Shown here in pieces: positions 12,322 to 25,100 of a stretch of DNA of 64,000 nt. Source of the stretch: Coenobita brevimanus (Eukaryota; Arthropoda; Malacostraca; Decapoda; Coenobitidae); the NCBI GenBank assembly GCA_032717465.1, contig CM064655.1, positions 22,655,422 to 22,719,421 of the forward strand, read 5' to 3'. Each line of letters starts with the position of its first letter. The stretch's first letter is position 1. The notes under the pieces were generated by a model. The model saw nothing but the letters and a program-made list of their open reading frames with translations, was not told the origin of the DNA and did no database searches. The position numbers and the translations under genes were made by a program.

Positions 12322-12418
<97 letters not shown>

Positions 12419-12466
12419 GTCGATAGATAGATAGATAGATATAGATAGATAGATAGATAGATTAAT
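12175..12466. repeat. Long (TA)n microsatellite followed by (GATA)n
   Basis: About 240 bp of nearly pure (TA)n, broken by a few cagtatata and cggtatata variants, then (GATA)n at about 12424-12466. Such AT tracts can extrude cruciforms and are frequent assembly trouble spots. Confidence 0.97.
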
Positions 12467-12667
12467 TGATTGATTAATAGATATAGATATATTCGTTTAT
12501 GTTCAAGGAAAGGACCACGTTTCTGAATCGATCTTTTTCATCCACACCATTAAAAAATCCGTCGGCAGCAGAAGTAAACAAAGAAAAAAAAAGTTATGCT
12601 ACAGAAAAGATTAATATGTCCGAGCGGGATAAATGGTTCCTGATTTGACCTCCTTTCTCCAGACCTC

Positions 12668-12761
12668 TAACCCCTTTACTAACAGAGGTCACCCTTCAGC
12701 TGAATAAAATCGTCTGGTCAAATAATGAAATAAAGATGTTTCCGCAATGACGGGGTTTAAG
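12668..12761. mobile_element. MITE-like repeat, CGTCTGG family copy
   Basis: The copy starts at aacccctttact and contains the core ctgaataaaatcgtctgg (12700-12717). It ends aatgacggggtttaag at 12761. The ends are roughly inverted relative to each other. See the family finding for the other copies. Confidence 0.55.
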
Positions 12762-12825
12762 ATCATTCCAAATCCTTTTCACTATAAGAGATATGACATT
12801 TTTCTGGCAGCACAAAAATATAGGA

Positions 12826-13020
12826 AAAATTGAGAAGAAAAAGAGGAAGAGAAAAGAAGAGAAACAAAAAAAGAAAAAGAAAAAAGAAAAGAAAAAGGCA
12901 AAGAAGAAGAAAAAAACAAAAAAAACAAAAAAAAGAAAATACAAAAGAAAACAATTACAAAAAAGAAAATGAAAAAGAAAAAGGAAAATACAAAAGAAAA
13001 AGAAAAAGGAAACAGAAAAG
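12826..13020. repeat. A/G-rich low-complexity tract
   Basis: An (AAAAG)n / (AAAGAA)n-like purine tract. Open frames across it (Lys/Arg/Glu-rich on plus, Phe/Leu-rich on minus) are composition artefacts. Confidence 0.9.
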
Positions 13021-13275
13021 ATATGTATACAATTTTTTTCCATCCCCTCAGCTTATACTACGAGAAGTCTCCCCTAGATTGAAAGAAAACAAATCATCTA
13101 ACAGCAGGAGAAAAAAAATCCCATAATCCACCTGAGGAATATAGTGTCTAATATTTTTCTTTTTAAACTTTGATATGACTTATTTCTTTCCTCTCTGATT
13201 CTCTGTTTTTGTTACTCGGAGTGGACATGGTATCTGTACGTGTGATCGCGCTCCTACGTCGTGCCAAGCTGGATG

Positions 13276-13278
<3 letters not shown>

Positions 13279-13319
<41 letters not shown>

Positions 13320-13429
13320 TTGAGGCTAAGGGTTAACCATTTCAGTACGATGACACCTTGCATAATTTTTGTTTCTTTCAAACCATTGTGCTCTCCCTTC
13401 GGAAGATTTTTGAAGTGAGGGGGTTAAAT
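13279..13429. repeat. (GT)n microsatellite and adjacent MITE-like unit
   Basis: (GT)n lies at 13279-13318. At 13328-13429 a unit begins gggttaaccatttcagtacg, continues atgacacc and ends gaagtgagggggttaaa. These termini are inverted and match the CGTCTGG family ends, although the inner core is different. Another partial end (aaccccttcactaccagacg) begins near 13445. Confidence 0.6.
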
Positions 13430-13775
13430 ATAACCATAATTAACAACCCCTTCACTACCAGACGTATAATTATTAAAAACGTCTAATGGTACCAAGAAAA
13501 TAATACAAAACTTCATCACCGTTCTCTCACCCCCACTTACTTCATTCTTACCTCACTCTTATACCCTCACACTTCAAGCGTTACCACTCCTTCCTTACAT
13601 CACGTACCACCCTCTTTCCATCCCTCTCCTTCTTCCTTCATTTTTCTTACATCCCTCTCCTAACCTCAGTGTTCTTAACTTCCTCTCACTGTTTTACTCC
13701 TTTTTAAATCCTCTTTCTTCTTACCTCACCCTTCTAGACTCAATTACGTACCTGACCCTAATTCTATCCACTAAA

Positions 13776-13778
<3 letters not shown>

Positions 13779-13828
<50 letters not shown>
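13779..13828. repeat. (CA)n microsatellite
   Basis: Uninterrupted (CA)n of about 50 bp, flanked by pyrimidine-rich DNA (about 13500-13770). Confidence 0.95.
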
Positions 13829-13831
<3 letters not shown>

Positions 13832-14558
13832 CAAACTGCCTGCTATCATGCACTCCCTTTCACCGTGTTATACGTTCTCCCACGATTCATAAATTCACAC
13901 AGATACTCCTCCTATTCCTCCTCCTCCTCCTCCTCTTGGCACTTTCCCTTCACCCTTGCCAGCATGGCTGTCGCATATTCCCTTTCCGTATCTTTGCCTC
14001 CTCATTGGGTCTCTCTCTCTCTCATACATTTGTAATTCTGAAAAAATGCCAAACAACTACAAAAAGTTAAAGTGAGAATTTTCTACTAAATGGCACTTAC
14101 CTCTTCAGTAGCCCTGCCCACTTATATTTCGTTACGACCACAGTGATGGGACGCAGAGATAGGAAAAAGGAAAATGTGAAAGCGGGAAAACTATTTAATC
14201 ATCAAGGTATCCAGGAAAAAGGTCAACATATTCCTTTACCCATCACTCAAGCCTTCGAAATTCCCGGCTCCCTCTCACAGACCAAAAGCATCCACACAAT
14301 TTCATTTTCTCTGTAACTACACCAAGAGGTAAAGGGCTAAACCTACACGCAATTCACTTTTCCTTCCGTTCGTCCACTTTCCGTGCGCTGTTCGTTTATT
14401 CTCGCGTCACGCTGAGTCACATGAATCAATCCTGTTCTCTCGTGATCCCCCTCAAATTTATCTTCCTCCACTCTTTTCCTTACCTTCCGTCAGTCATCAA
14501 AGTTCGCATTCTCGTCGTCTTTGGAGTCTTTTTTCTAATTCCTTCATTACGACGATGT
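13829..14558. other. Unassigned intergenic DNA
   Basis: No gene was recognised. There are a (TCC)n run near 13915-13935 and a short (CT)n near 14010-14022. Confidence 0.5.
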
Positions 14559-14676
14559 ATATTTTTTATTTATCTCCCCTCCCTGTAAAACAATTAACTC
14601 TCAGCCCTCGGCCACCCCGTGTGGGATACGTGGCGTCTGGCAATGAATGAATGAATGATATTTTTTATTTATCTCC
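14559..14676 (+). mobile_element. Severely 5'-truncated LINE-type insertion with 19-bp target duplication
   Basis: The direct repeat atattttttatttatctcc at 14559-14577 recurs exactly at 14658-14676. The 80-bp segment between (14578-14657) ends in (TGAA)n and contains ccaccccgtgtgggatacgt. A long exact duplication plus a tetranucleotide tail on a very short body is what incomplete target-primed reverse transcription leaves. The parent element was not identified; its tail style resembles RTE-type elements. Confidence 0.75.
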
Positions 14677-14930
14677 AAAAGATATAACCACTTAGAAGAG
14701 ATTTATCGACCTAGAGGGGTGAGATATAGCCTGCAATCAGTCAAAATATCTTTCTATATATCAATCTGACTCTCTCTCTCTCTCTCTCTTTCTCCATATA
14801 TCTATAAGTTTTTTTTTTTAACACCATAAATCACACAACACAAGAGATTACTGTCATGCTATATGCAGAAAATTAACGGAAAGAAAGAGGTGCCAGACAC
14901 CTTCCTAAGCTGATGGGAGCAAAACCCTAT

Positions 14931-15579
14931 AGTAGCCGCAGCGAGAAATGAACGCTGTGGTGGGGCAGGCGGGATGACCGGGGATTCCCCCACTTTAGCC
15001 ATATCCACATGTCACCGACCATCGGCCACCGTTGCAGCCCCGCTCCATGATCCTTACCCTGTGTCTCTGGCTTTCTCTTTCTCTCTCAGTTTCTATATAA
15101 ACTGGTGTATTTCCGAAACTAATTATGAAATTATTATGACTTTTGTTCCACACCACCACTGAGGTAAAAATCAAGGAGAGTTTTCTGTATAAAGGTTTCC
15201 CCCCCCTTGTCTGAGGGCAGGTCAGTTCTGGCGAGTGTATAATTATAGGTCAGGCGGAGGTATCGGCATGGCCGCACTCCCCCGCTCATATGCCACATTT
15301 AGGAGGGGGGGAAACCTTTATACAGAAAACTCTCCTTGATTTTTACCTCAGTGGTGGTGTGGAACAAAAGTCATAATAATTTCATAATTAGTTTCGGAAA
15401 TACACCAGTTTATATAGAAACCGAGAGAGAAAGAGAAAGCCAGAGACACAGGGTAAGGATCATGGAGCGGGGCTGCAGCGGTGGCCAATGGTCGGTGACA
15501 CGTGGATATGGCTACAGTGGGGGAATCCCCGGTCATCCCGCCTGCCCCACCACAGCGTTCATTTCTCGCTGCGGCTACT
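14931..15579. repeat. Long near-perfect palindrome (two ~274-bp inverted arms, ~99-bp spacer)
   Basis: The left arm is about 14931-15205 and the right arm about 15305-15579. The outer ends read agtagccgcagcg and cgctgcggctact; the inner ends are runs of C and G. I see only a handful of mismatches (for example around 14996 and 15005). The spacer 15206-15304 is not self-complementary. It could be a fold-back transposon or an inverted duplication of a dispersed repeat; a diverged single-arm relative appears at about 57590-57890. A transcript would fold into a long hairpin. The mirrored 62-codon frames in the arms are a consequence of the palindrome. Confidence 0.9.
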
Positions 15580-17066
15580 TTTTTTTTTATAGTGATCTTT
15601 CAGCCCCAACACATCCTTCCTACCGCCTTTTCTTAAGCAAAGTGCATGTCCTTCCACCTCCCTCTAAACTCAGCTTCTTTTCTCTCACAGTATCACACTT
15701 TTCCAGGTACCCCTTCACTTTCTAATCTGCTGACTGTCTGGGTCTCTCTCTCTCTGTTGTTCAAAGTCGACTGTTTATTTATTGGAATTATATAAGGCAA
15801 CTTAATTACTGTCTCCACGTAAAAAATAAAAGAAGAAGAAGACGTATTTCGTTAAACTTGAAGATATTCTGCCACTCAAATGACCGAAAAACTATCTCCA
15901 TCAACCTATCCCTATTATTTGAACCCATTTGGGTATTTCATTTAGACTAACAAACAGACGATATTGTTCAGCGAAGAGAAATTATACGGGGTCCAAGATT
16001 TAGAACCTTTCCTAAAATCGCTCGTTGCTGTGGACTCACCTGGATTTTCTGTTCAGACTCACACCTGATGATTTTGTTTACCCGAGAGCCATTGCAGAAG
16101 CCAAGGGATCGACACAAATCTCTTTTAGGTTCTTAGGTGTCATGGAGGCCTTTATGTATTTAATAATGAGAGAAATCCTAGTATAATTCATTCACACTGA
16201 CTTGGCCCAGATTTTCGTTTTTGCAGCTTATTTCACGTGGGTCAGTGGCAGCAAAAGACGACGCTGTGACTCTACATCCTTTCCTTAGCATTTATTCGTG
16301 ACTAGTATCATTGTTAAAATATTGCTATAACTCAGTATACACGATGGAAGAATGGCAATTTTAGGGCAAGGTAAAGAGTATAGTCGAAAGGTTACAAGCT
16401 ATGGATTTACATTGCTTCTGCTTCTTATTACAAAATTATTATTATTAATGAGCTTCTAAAAACGAGTCTGCATAACGAAAATCAGGCAAAACTGAAATTA
16501 CATTATACATTAAAGTACCATTATGAATATAAATGAATACAATAGTCGTAAGTAAAATGACGTCACACACTTAAGAAACCCCAAGACATCTAATGAAAAA
16601 AAGAAAAAAAAAAAAAAGAAAACAAGAAAGCAGTAAGGCAGAAAATAATGGAGGGTGAAATGGGGAAATGGGCAAGAGAGTGTGACCATTGTAACAGTCC
16701 AATAACCACAGAGAATCATAACAGACTCGTTGCCAAACATACCTATGAAAAAGAGACTGTAATTTTCTTCCCATTAAGAGGGTCAACTGGATATGAGAAA
16801 GAGAGAGATACAAAATATAGATTGATAACCGGAAAACGTATTAAGTAGTATAAGGTGAAGGACATGGTTTTGGAAGTAATTTTTTGTGCTAACCTGTTCC
16901 GTTTCAGTGCAGTCAGAAAAAAAAAAAAAAATATGAAAGTGCCCCCTCTTAAACCGCGTCGACACCCGAGAGAAAACGGAGGAAACATCGTCTATAATGT
17001 GTATGCAAACTGGGCCGTAAAGGAGAATGAAAATTTGCGAAAGGCTGAGGAAAACAAGGCAAAACC

Positions 17067-17069
<3 letters not shown>
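15580..17069. other. Unassigned intergenic DNA
   Basis: About 1.5 kb without a recognisable gene. It contains short poly(A)-rich runs (about 16592-16622 and 16918-16931) and no domain-like open frame. Confidence 0.5.
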
Positions 17070-17101
<32 letters not shown>

Positions 17102-17208
17102 GGTAGAGGGGGTCGGTATTATGTACTAATACAGACGGATGCACGAAAATAGATACATACATAGAAAGAGAAGACAGATAGGCCTAAAATAAACAATATG
17201 ATATGCAG

Positions 17209-17267
<59 letters not shown>

Positions 17268-17425
17268 CTTAAAGACAATATTATGCACCGGGGCGAAACT
17301 AATAACACAAGAAATGCCATAAAATGTTAAAACACCTGCTCCAAGAGTGAGGTCAGGTAGTAATGACCTTTCCTGAGGGGTCAAGATGGGGGTCAAGTAT
17401 AGTCGCAGAGTCATAGTATCGAGGG

Positions 17426-17454
<29 letters not shown>
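17070..17454. repeat. Microsatellite cluster: (GA)n, (CA)n, poly(A)
   Basis: (GA)n at 17070-17099, (CA)n at about 17211-17263 and a 29-bp poly(A) at 17426-17454. The poly(A) ends six bases before the MITE at 17461. Confidence 0.95.
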
Positions 17455-17458
<4 letters not shown>

Positions 17459-17460
17459 GC

Positions 17461-17671
17461 ATTCTCGTGGGTTGAGGAGGCTCCCTAACACCTTTTCTTA
17501 AGCGATTTGTTTCGTTTATTACATTCTACTGTCCTCTTCTGTGTTATGTAAGTCCTTTCAGTATAATCATATTCTTCGTAAATAAAGTTAAAAAAAGGAT
17601 ATTAACCACCCATATTCATAAATAAATCGCTAAGGAAATGGCGTTGGGGAGCTCTCTGAACCGACTAGAAT
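17461..17671. mobile_element. MITE with ~50-bp terminal inverted repeats, copy A
   Basis: The 211-bp unit begins attctcgtgggttgaggagg and its reverse complement begins attctagtcggttcagagag. The inversion continues inward through an AGCTCCC.AAC core to about 50 bp. Copy B at 28948-29150 has the same ends and a similar interior. The right flank has TA directly after agaa; a TA target duplication (Tc1/mariner type) is possible, since copy B has TA on both sides. No coding capacity. Confidence 0.85.
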
Positions 17672-17692
17672 ACGAGCCTAAGAATCAGAGTA

Positions 17693-17694
<2 letters not shown>

Positions 17695-17746
<52 letters not shown>

Positions 17747-17794
17747 CGTGTGTGTACAACTGTATGCATAACAAGCAGTAACGCATGAACATAG

Positions 17795-17852
<58 letters not shown>
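17695..17852. repeat. (GT)n and (CT)n microsatellites
   Basis: (GT)n at about 17695-17755 with a few interruptions and (CT)n at about 17798-17852. Open frames through them are Cys/Val or Ser/Leu repeats without meaning. Confidence 0.95.
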
Positions 17853-17855
<3 letters not shown>

Positions 17856-18090
17856 AATATCGTCCACACTGCATTTACAATCACGACACTCAATCTACCA
17901 TGAACAAAAGCGAGAGTATTTTGAACAATGGAGGTCTGGGGTTAAGATCCCCCCCTACCCAAAGTATTGTTCTGGTACATCGGCGGAAGTTTATGAGGTG
18001 TCATATGGCCTTCTTTAACCCAGGTATGCGTTTTCACAGGTGCCTTATTGCCTGTGTGTGCTGCGTTTTATGTGAGAACTTGGAAGATAA

Positions 18091-18124
<34 letters not shown>

Positions 18125-19304
18125 ACTTCCTTCAGAGTACCACCATATACTTTTACTTGTCTCGGGTGTGACTCCTCGGACTAAAGTGGTTATCTCTTTC
18201 AGTGCAACAGGAATTATACCAACTTATTTTCACTGACTTAACACGTCCTTATTCAGGTGAGGAGTAACCTTTCCTTCCCCAAGGTTAATTAGTTCACTGA
18301 GCAGGGCAAAGGAAAGTATGACATGCTTTTCAACTTTTATCTTCCATTTCGCTCGCACCCAGCTGTCTCTCCTGCATGTTTCCCAGTCTTATCTGTATTA
18401 CCCAGAAGTCCTGATGCACGAACTCCTCCCTCCATATCGTATACTCCCCTCTGCATTCTATCTCTCCCACTCCCCACTCCCCTTCTTATCTCTCCCACTC
18501 CCCACTCCCTTTCTTATATCTCCCACTCCCCATATATTCTCCCCAAACCATGCATGCAACCTTTCTCCATTCACCTGTGTATTGAAATCCTTCCCACATT
18601 CCACGCTATTTCACGTGTTCCCGTGTCATCCCCATGCCCCATCCCAGGCAAATACCCCTCCCTACCCTCTCCTTCCTTCACCACTCGCCCATTCCTTTCC
18701 CTCCCCACGTACACCCATCCTCCCATTCACACACCCTGCCCACCTACACCACTCCTTTCACAACCAGTGGTTCCCCCTCCCATGCACAATGCCATCCTTC
18801 TGCTCAGTTTTTCTATCAACCATTTTCTAGCACATGAAGTTTCTCAATATGCCATTATATATCTCCAAACAAACCTTCTCCCATTCACTTCTAAAACTGA
18901 TATATAGCATTGCTTTCATCTTCTTAAATACTCCACTCCACACACAAAAACCTTCCTATTCTCACGCCCTTCTCATATATCCTTCTCAAGTCACATACCA
19001 TTTTCCAGTATTAAATTTCTCCTATTTTCAATTTTCTCCCAGTCTAAATATTCCTTCCCATTAATATATACTTCTTTATTCATTCATTTTCTTCCTCCTT
19101 ATACACTTTTCTAATCCACGCACATCTTTTACATCCACCCATCTTTCCTCATTCACACTCTCACTATCCCAACCAAGACATCAATACAACTTTTCCATCC
19201 ATCCGTCCCTCCCCACTCACACATCTTTCACCCAAACACTCATCGGTCCGCATCCACACATCCTTTCTATCCAGCAATTTAGAATCTTTCACACTCACTT
19301 AACA
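17853..19304. other. Pyrimidine-rich intergenic DNA
   Basis: (CT)n at about 18091-18124, then a long C/T-rich stretch from about 18310 to 19300. This includes a short tandem repeat of tctcccactccccactcccc type near 18462-18530. Long Ser/Pro/Leu open frames here follow composition and are not called. Confidence 0.7.
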
Positions 19305-19430
19305 CACCCACACGAACACACACTCTTCCCACACCCACACGAACACACACGCATCCCACACCCACACGAACACACACTCATCCCATACCCACACGAACAC
19401 ACACTCTTGCCACAGGCAAACGAACATACA
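19305..19430. repeat. 27-bp minisatellite
   Basis: Four to five units of about 27 bp, each starting cacacccacacgaacacaca, decay toward 19430. The array shades into (CA)n-rich DNA. Confidence 0.85.
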
Positions 19431-19539
19431 CTCTTCTTGTTTCTCATCCACACTTCCTTACCAACCCTCACATACACACACTTTCCCCCAAACATTCATC
19501 CTTCCCTATCCACGCACTTTTCCTTTTCATCCATCCACA

Positions 19540-20340
<801 letters not shown>

Positions 20341-20806
20341 GACTGTCTTTGTGTTTTGAATGGAAGAACGTGATTATTTTTGCGTCTTCAATGGGGGAAC
20401 GTGATTATTTTTGAGTGTTCGATGGGGGAACGCGATTATTTTTGCTTCTTGAATGCGGAAAGGTGATTATTATTGCGTCTTGAAAGGAAGAACGTTATTA
20501 TTTTTTCACCAGCAATGGGGGAAACATTGTTTTTGCGTCTTCAGTGGGGGAATGTGATTATTTTTGCGACTTCAATGGGGAACGTGATTATTTTTCAGTT
20601 TTCAATGGGGGAACGTGATTATTTTGGCGTCTTAAATGGGGGAACCTGATTATTTTGGGTCTTGAATGGGGGAACCATGATTATTTTGGCGTCTTCAGTG
20701 CGGGAAATGTGATTATTTTGGCGTCTTCAATGGGGGAACGTGATTATTTTTGTCTTAAATGGGGGAACGTGATTATTTTTGTCTCTTCAGCGGAGGAACG
20801 TGACTG
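20341..20806. repeat. 31-bp minisatellite, ~15 units
   Basis: Units follow the pattern caatgggggaacgtgattat plus tttTGCGTCTT (about 31 bp, range 29-32) and diverge by point changes and 1-2 bp indels. There are no unique spacers between units, so this is a degenerate minisatellite, not a CRISPR array. Confidence 0.93.
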
Positions 20807-21071
20807 ACTCTGAATACCTCCAGACGATTTCACTCATGACTGTAAAGAAAACTGGAGCGAGCCTAAGCAGAGATAATGATAAAACAATTTATTTTTTGTC
20901 TTGAAAGTTGTTTGCAGTGGGGGGAGGGAGGGTAAAGTGCTTAGTTCTGGCCATCTGCTTACGATTTTCTCTAAGATCCTACACTACCCAGACTCAAGGC
21001 AGAGCGAAGGTACACAGCAACTATCTCTCTGTGTCTTGAAAGTAGCCTATAGTTCAGGGGAAAGTCGGATT

Positions 21072-21073
<2 letters not shown>

Positions 21074-21117
<44 letters not shown>

Positions 21118-21424
21118 AATTTTCCCACTAAGATGCCATTTTTTTAGTCATTTTCTAGTCACCTACGGATAATTTCAGTCATAATTATACGCTTTCCAAA
21201 CACAGCAATTGTAAGTGTCTTGGTCGTCGCCTCTTGTACGGGTGTGTGATTATATGGAATTTGAAAATTATAGCCTTTGTAGTACTCGGGGGAAAAAAAA
21301 AAAATGCTTTATATCGCCCACAGCAAAAAATAATAATAATAATAATAAACAATTAAATAAAATCAAGTAATGAAAAAAATAAACCACAAATAAGTAACTT
21401 GGACCTTGAAAAAAATATCAGTAA

Positions 21425-21466
<42 letters not shown>

Positions 21467-21586
21467 CTATGAGGGAGCAGGAGTAACCCTTATAATGTGA
21501 GTTAGTTTGGTCCGCTTCAGCTTCTAAAGGAATTTCACATTAGGATTGATTTAACTGTTTAAGGCAATATCAGCTTACTTAGACTT

Positions 21587-21638
<52 letters not shown>
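21074..21638. repeat. Microsatellite cluster: (TA)n, (AAT)n, (CA)n
   Basis: (TA)n at 21074-21113, (AAT)n at about 21330-21350 and 21425-21466, and (CA)n at 21589-21638. The DNA between shows no gene. Confidence 0.95.
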
Positions 21639-21640
<2 letters not shown>

Positions 21641-21910
21641 GCATGCATACACATACCATGAGGCTTGGAACTCGCAACAAATGACCAGACCTGACATTCC
21701 TCAAAAATAAAATAAAATAAATAAATAAAAGCCACACACATTCATGCAAAGTAAGAGGAGAACCCCTTTTGGGACTTCCTCAACCTTATTCCTCAGGGCT
21801 GGACGAAGGATATAATGAGCTGGCTTTACCTTACCCAGACGTTCAAAATATATTCATGAAGGTAAATTTCAAGAAAATCCATAAAGGTAAAGCTGAATGA
21901 TGTGAGTTAG

Positions 21911-22483
<573 letters not shown>

Positions 22484-23145
22484 ATGAGAGGTGAGAGAGT
22501 TAGGAAGGAATGAGAGGCGAGGAAGTTAGCAAGGAATAAGAGATGAGGGAATTAGGAAGGATATAAGAGGTGAGGGAATTAGGAAGGAATGAGAGGTGAG
22601 GGAGTTAGCAAGGTATGTAGGGCGAGGGAGTTAGCAAGGAATGAGAGGTGAGGGAGTTGGAAAGGTATGTAGGGTGAGGAAGTTAGGAAGGAATGAGAGG
22701 TGAGGAAGTTAGCAAGGGAATTAGGAAGGAATGAGAGGTGAGGAAGTTAGCAAGGGAATTAGGAAGGAATGAGAGGTGAGGAAGTTAGCAAGGGAATTAG
22801 GAAGGAATGAGAGGTGAGGAAGTTAGCAAGGAATAGAGGTGAGGGAGTTAGGATGGAATGAGAGGTGAGGGAATTAGGAAGGAATGAGAGGTAAGGGAGT
22901 TAGCAAGGTATGTAGGGTGAGGGAGTTAGGAAGGAATGAGAGGTGAGGGAGTTAGGAGGGAATGAGAGGTAAGGGAGATAGGAAGAATGAGAGGTAAGGG
23001 AGTTAGAAAGGAATGAAAGGTGAGGGAGTTAGGAAGGAATGAGAGGTGAGGAAGTCAGAAAGGAATGAGAGGTAAGGGAGTTAGAAAGGAAAGAGAGGTG
23101 AGGGAGTAAGGAAGGAATGAGACGTGAGGGGATGTTTGAAAGGGA
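22484..23145. repeat. 26-bp minisatellite with a local 38-bp higher-order repeat
   Basis: The basic unit is aggaatgagaggtgagggag plus ttagga (26 bp). About 25 degenerate units run from 22484 to 23145. Around 22690-22805 a 38-bp compound unit (ggaagttagcaagggaatta plus the next 18 bp) repeats three times with almost no change, a younger local expansion. Confidence 0.93.
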
Positions 23146-23795
23146 TGAGAACCGCAAGTCACAGAAATATGAAAGGCGAGAGAGGGAGGGGTGAAGACAA
23201 TGTTAGAAAGGGGTGAGGGGACAAGAGAAGTGGTAATAGGGAAGAGTGGGGGACAAAAAGGAGAAGAGGGGGAAGCAGGGAACAAGAAGAGGGGAAGATG
23301 GGGGGGAAAGTCGAAGAGAAGAGGGGAAAGGGGGGGAGCAGGGGACAAGCAGAAGGGTCAGGGAAGGGGGGGGAGTAGTGGACAGTAGCCAAAGGGGGGG
23401 ATGGAGGGGGAGGGGACAGAAGAAGTTGGGGGATGTACAGTACTACGGAGAGCAGAACCAGCTGCGATCCGTTTCAGATAACACTCACCCTGTCGAAGTC
23501 TTTACACTGAGGGACCCTTTAGGCTTCACCACGCCAGTACCTACCGACGTGTGTTCTCTACCGGCTCGACATTCCTCACGGGTATATAGCAATCCCTTCA
23601 AGACGATGACGCCACATTTCACTTGATTCTTGATACCTTAAGGCGATTTTAATTTAGCAACGTCCCCATACACTAAACCCGATGAGAGAGAATGTTTATA
23701 TCCCATTAAGTTGAAGAAAATAGTGTAAAGCCTGTAAGACTGAACTACAAAAAAAAATATCGCAGTTGGGAAGGAGTTAATGGCAAGCTGCATAA
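23146..23795. other. Purine-rich DNA then mixed sequence with a MITE-like end
   Basis: G/A-rich from 23146 to about 23435. At 23593-23612, cccttcaagacgatgacg matches a terminus of the CGTCTGG family. No gene was recognised. Confidence 0.55.
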
Positions 23796-23872
23796 AATCG
23801 TCTGGTGGCAGCAAGAATAAAAAAATGCATAAAAACATCATCGCATGGATAAGGGTTAACGGGATGTGACAG
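23796..23872. mobile_element. MITE-like repeat, CGTCTGG family copy
   Basis: The core taaaatcgtctggtggcagc plus aagaataaaa is followed by acatcatcgcatggataagg and gttaac. It is one of the best-preserved cores of the family. Confidence 0.6.
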
Positions 23873-24047
23873 CCACGTCCCTCGGTGTACAGTACTTTCT
23901 CGTGAGGGAACTGGAGCACACTTTATAAGGGGGTCATTTCTTTATTATGAGAGGAACTTTCTTGCTTTGCTATCCTTATCTTCACCTCACAGAAATAGAT
24001 ATCACAGCCATCGTCTTCCCCGTAACAGCCTAGAAAGGACCATCATT

Positions 24048-24182
24048 ACTCTTTATATCGATGGTGTGGTAAGGGAAGTGAATGTGAGTGTTAGGTGGAG
24101 ATTGAGTCTGGAGAATGCTGATGGTAGAGAGTGGAATCTGCATCAGCTGTTGTTTGCGAAAGATACTACGTACCGCGTGATC
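24048..24182 (+). pseudogene. Reverse-transcriptase fragment of a further LINE
   Basis: A short in-frame stretch reads YIDGVVREVN ... GREWNLHQLLFAKDT. This matches the RT segment before and across the catalytic box in a widespread animal LINE type (usual form LLFADDT). The first catalytic Asp is replaced by Lys (FAKD), and no other RT motif is nearby. It then runs into purine-rich DNA. The recognition is from motif memory, not a search; the clade is not assigned. Confidence 0.55.
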
Positions 24183-24189
24183 CCTAGGT

Positions 24190-25100
24190 GTCACCGTCCT
24201 GGGGGGAGGGAGGGGAGGGAGGAGGGGAAGGGACGAACGGAGGGAAGGGAGAAGGAGTGGGAGGGGAGGAGAGACGGCAGCAGAGAGGACAGCAGCAGAG
24301 GTGAAAGGGCAACGACAGAAGAAGAAATGTGAGGTGGAAGGGAAGAGGTTCGAGAGTGGGCAGGTGTACAATGAGAGGTACAGGAGAGGGAGGTAATGGA
24401 GTAAGAGAGAAGGGAAAGGAGATGTGAGAGGACAGGTAGGTGGAGAAAACTGGAGAGAGGTGAGGGAGGCTAGAGGCTGAGGTGAGACAGGTTGCAAAGG
24501 AAGGCTAGGAAAATGTAGACGGAATAGTGAGAATGCACAGAAAGAGAAGAGGGAGGGGGACGGAAAGGAAAAAAGGGAGAGGGAGGGGAGGGGAAGGAGA
24601 AAAGGAGGAGAAAGAAGGAGAGGGGAGGAGTGAGAAAACAAGTGAATGGGAGGGAAGAGGTAAGAGGGCAAGACGGCAGAAGGAGGTGTGGGTGTGAAGT
24701 GAGGAGGGGGAGGCGGAGAGATGAGAGAAAGGGTGAGAGGGTAGGGGAAATGAAGATGAGTGAGAGGGTCGGGGAGAGGGAGAAGAGGTGTGAGATGGCA
24801 AAAGAGATGAGGGGAGGAGGGGGTGACGACGGAGTGGGAAAGCGAGCTGAGAAGGAAGGGAAGGTGTGAGGAGAGAACTGGAAGAGAGAGGAAGGTAGTG
24901 GAGACAGAGGATGGAGGAAGGAGGGCTAGGAGTAAGAGCAGCTAGGCTAGAAGGTTAGTGTGAGAGGTGAAGGAGGGGTGAGAGGAAAAGAAGGAGCGGG
25001 AGAGAGCCAAGAGGGAAGGGAATGTGCGAGAGAGATGGGAGACAAGTGGAGAAATATGACGGAAGAAACAATTGGAGAAGAGATCTACGGGAGATGACTG
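24190..25100. repeat. Purine-rich (G/A) tract, ~0.9 kb
   Basis: Almost entirely G and A on the plus strand, with imperfect GAGGGA and GAGAGG units. Long Ser/Pro/Leu frames on the minus strand are artefacts. Such homopurine tracts can form triplex DNA. Confidence 0.85.

Noticed and set aside
12075..12430. Tyr/Ile-repeat frames across (TA)n
   Set aside because: Pure microsatellite translation.
14974..15536. Identical-looking 62-codon frames on opposite strands
   Set aside because: They are the two arms of the palindrome; no domain and one arm mirrors the other.
24030..24671. 213-codon minus-strand frame
   Set aside because: Antisense to a purine tract and to the LINE RT fragment; no domain.
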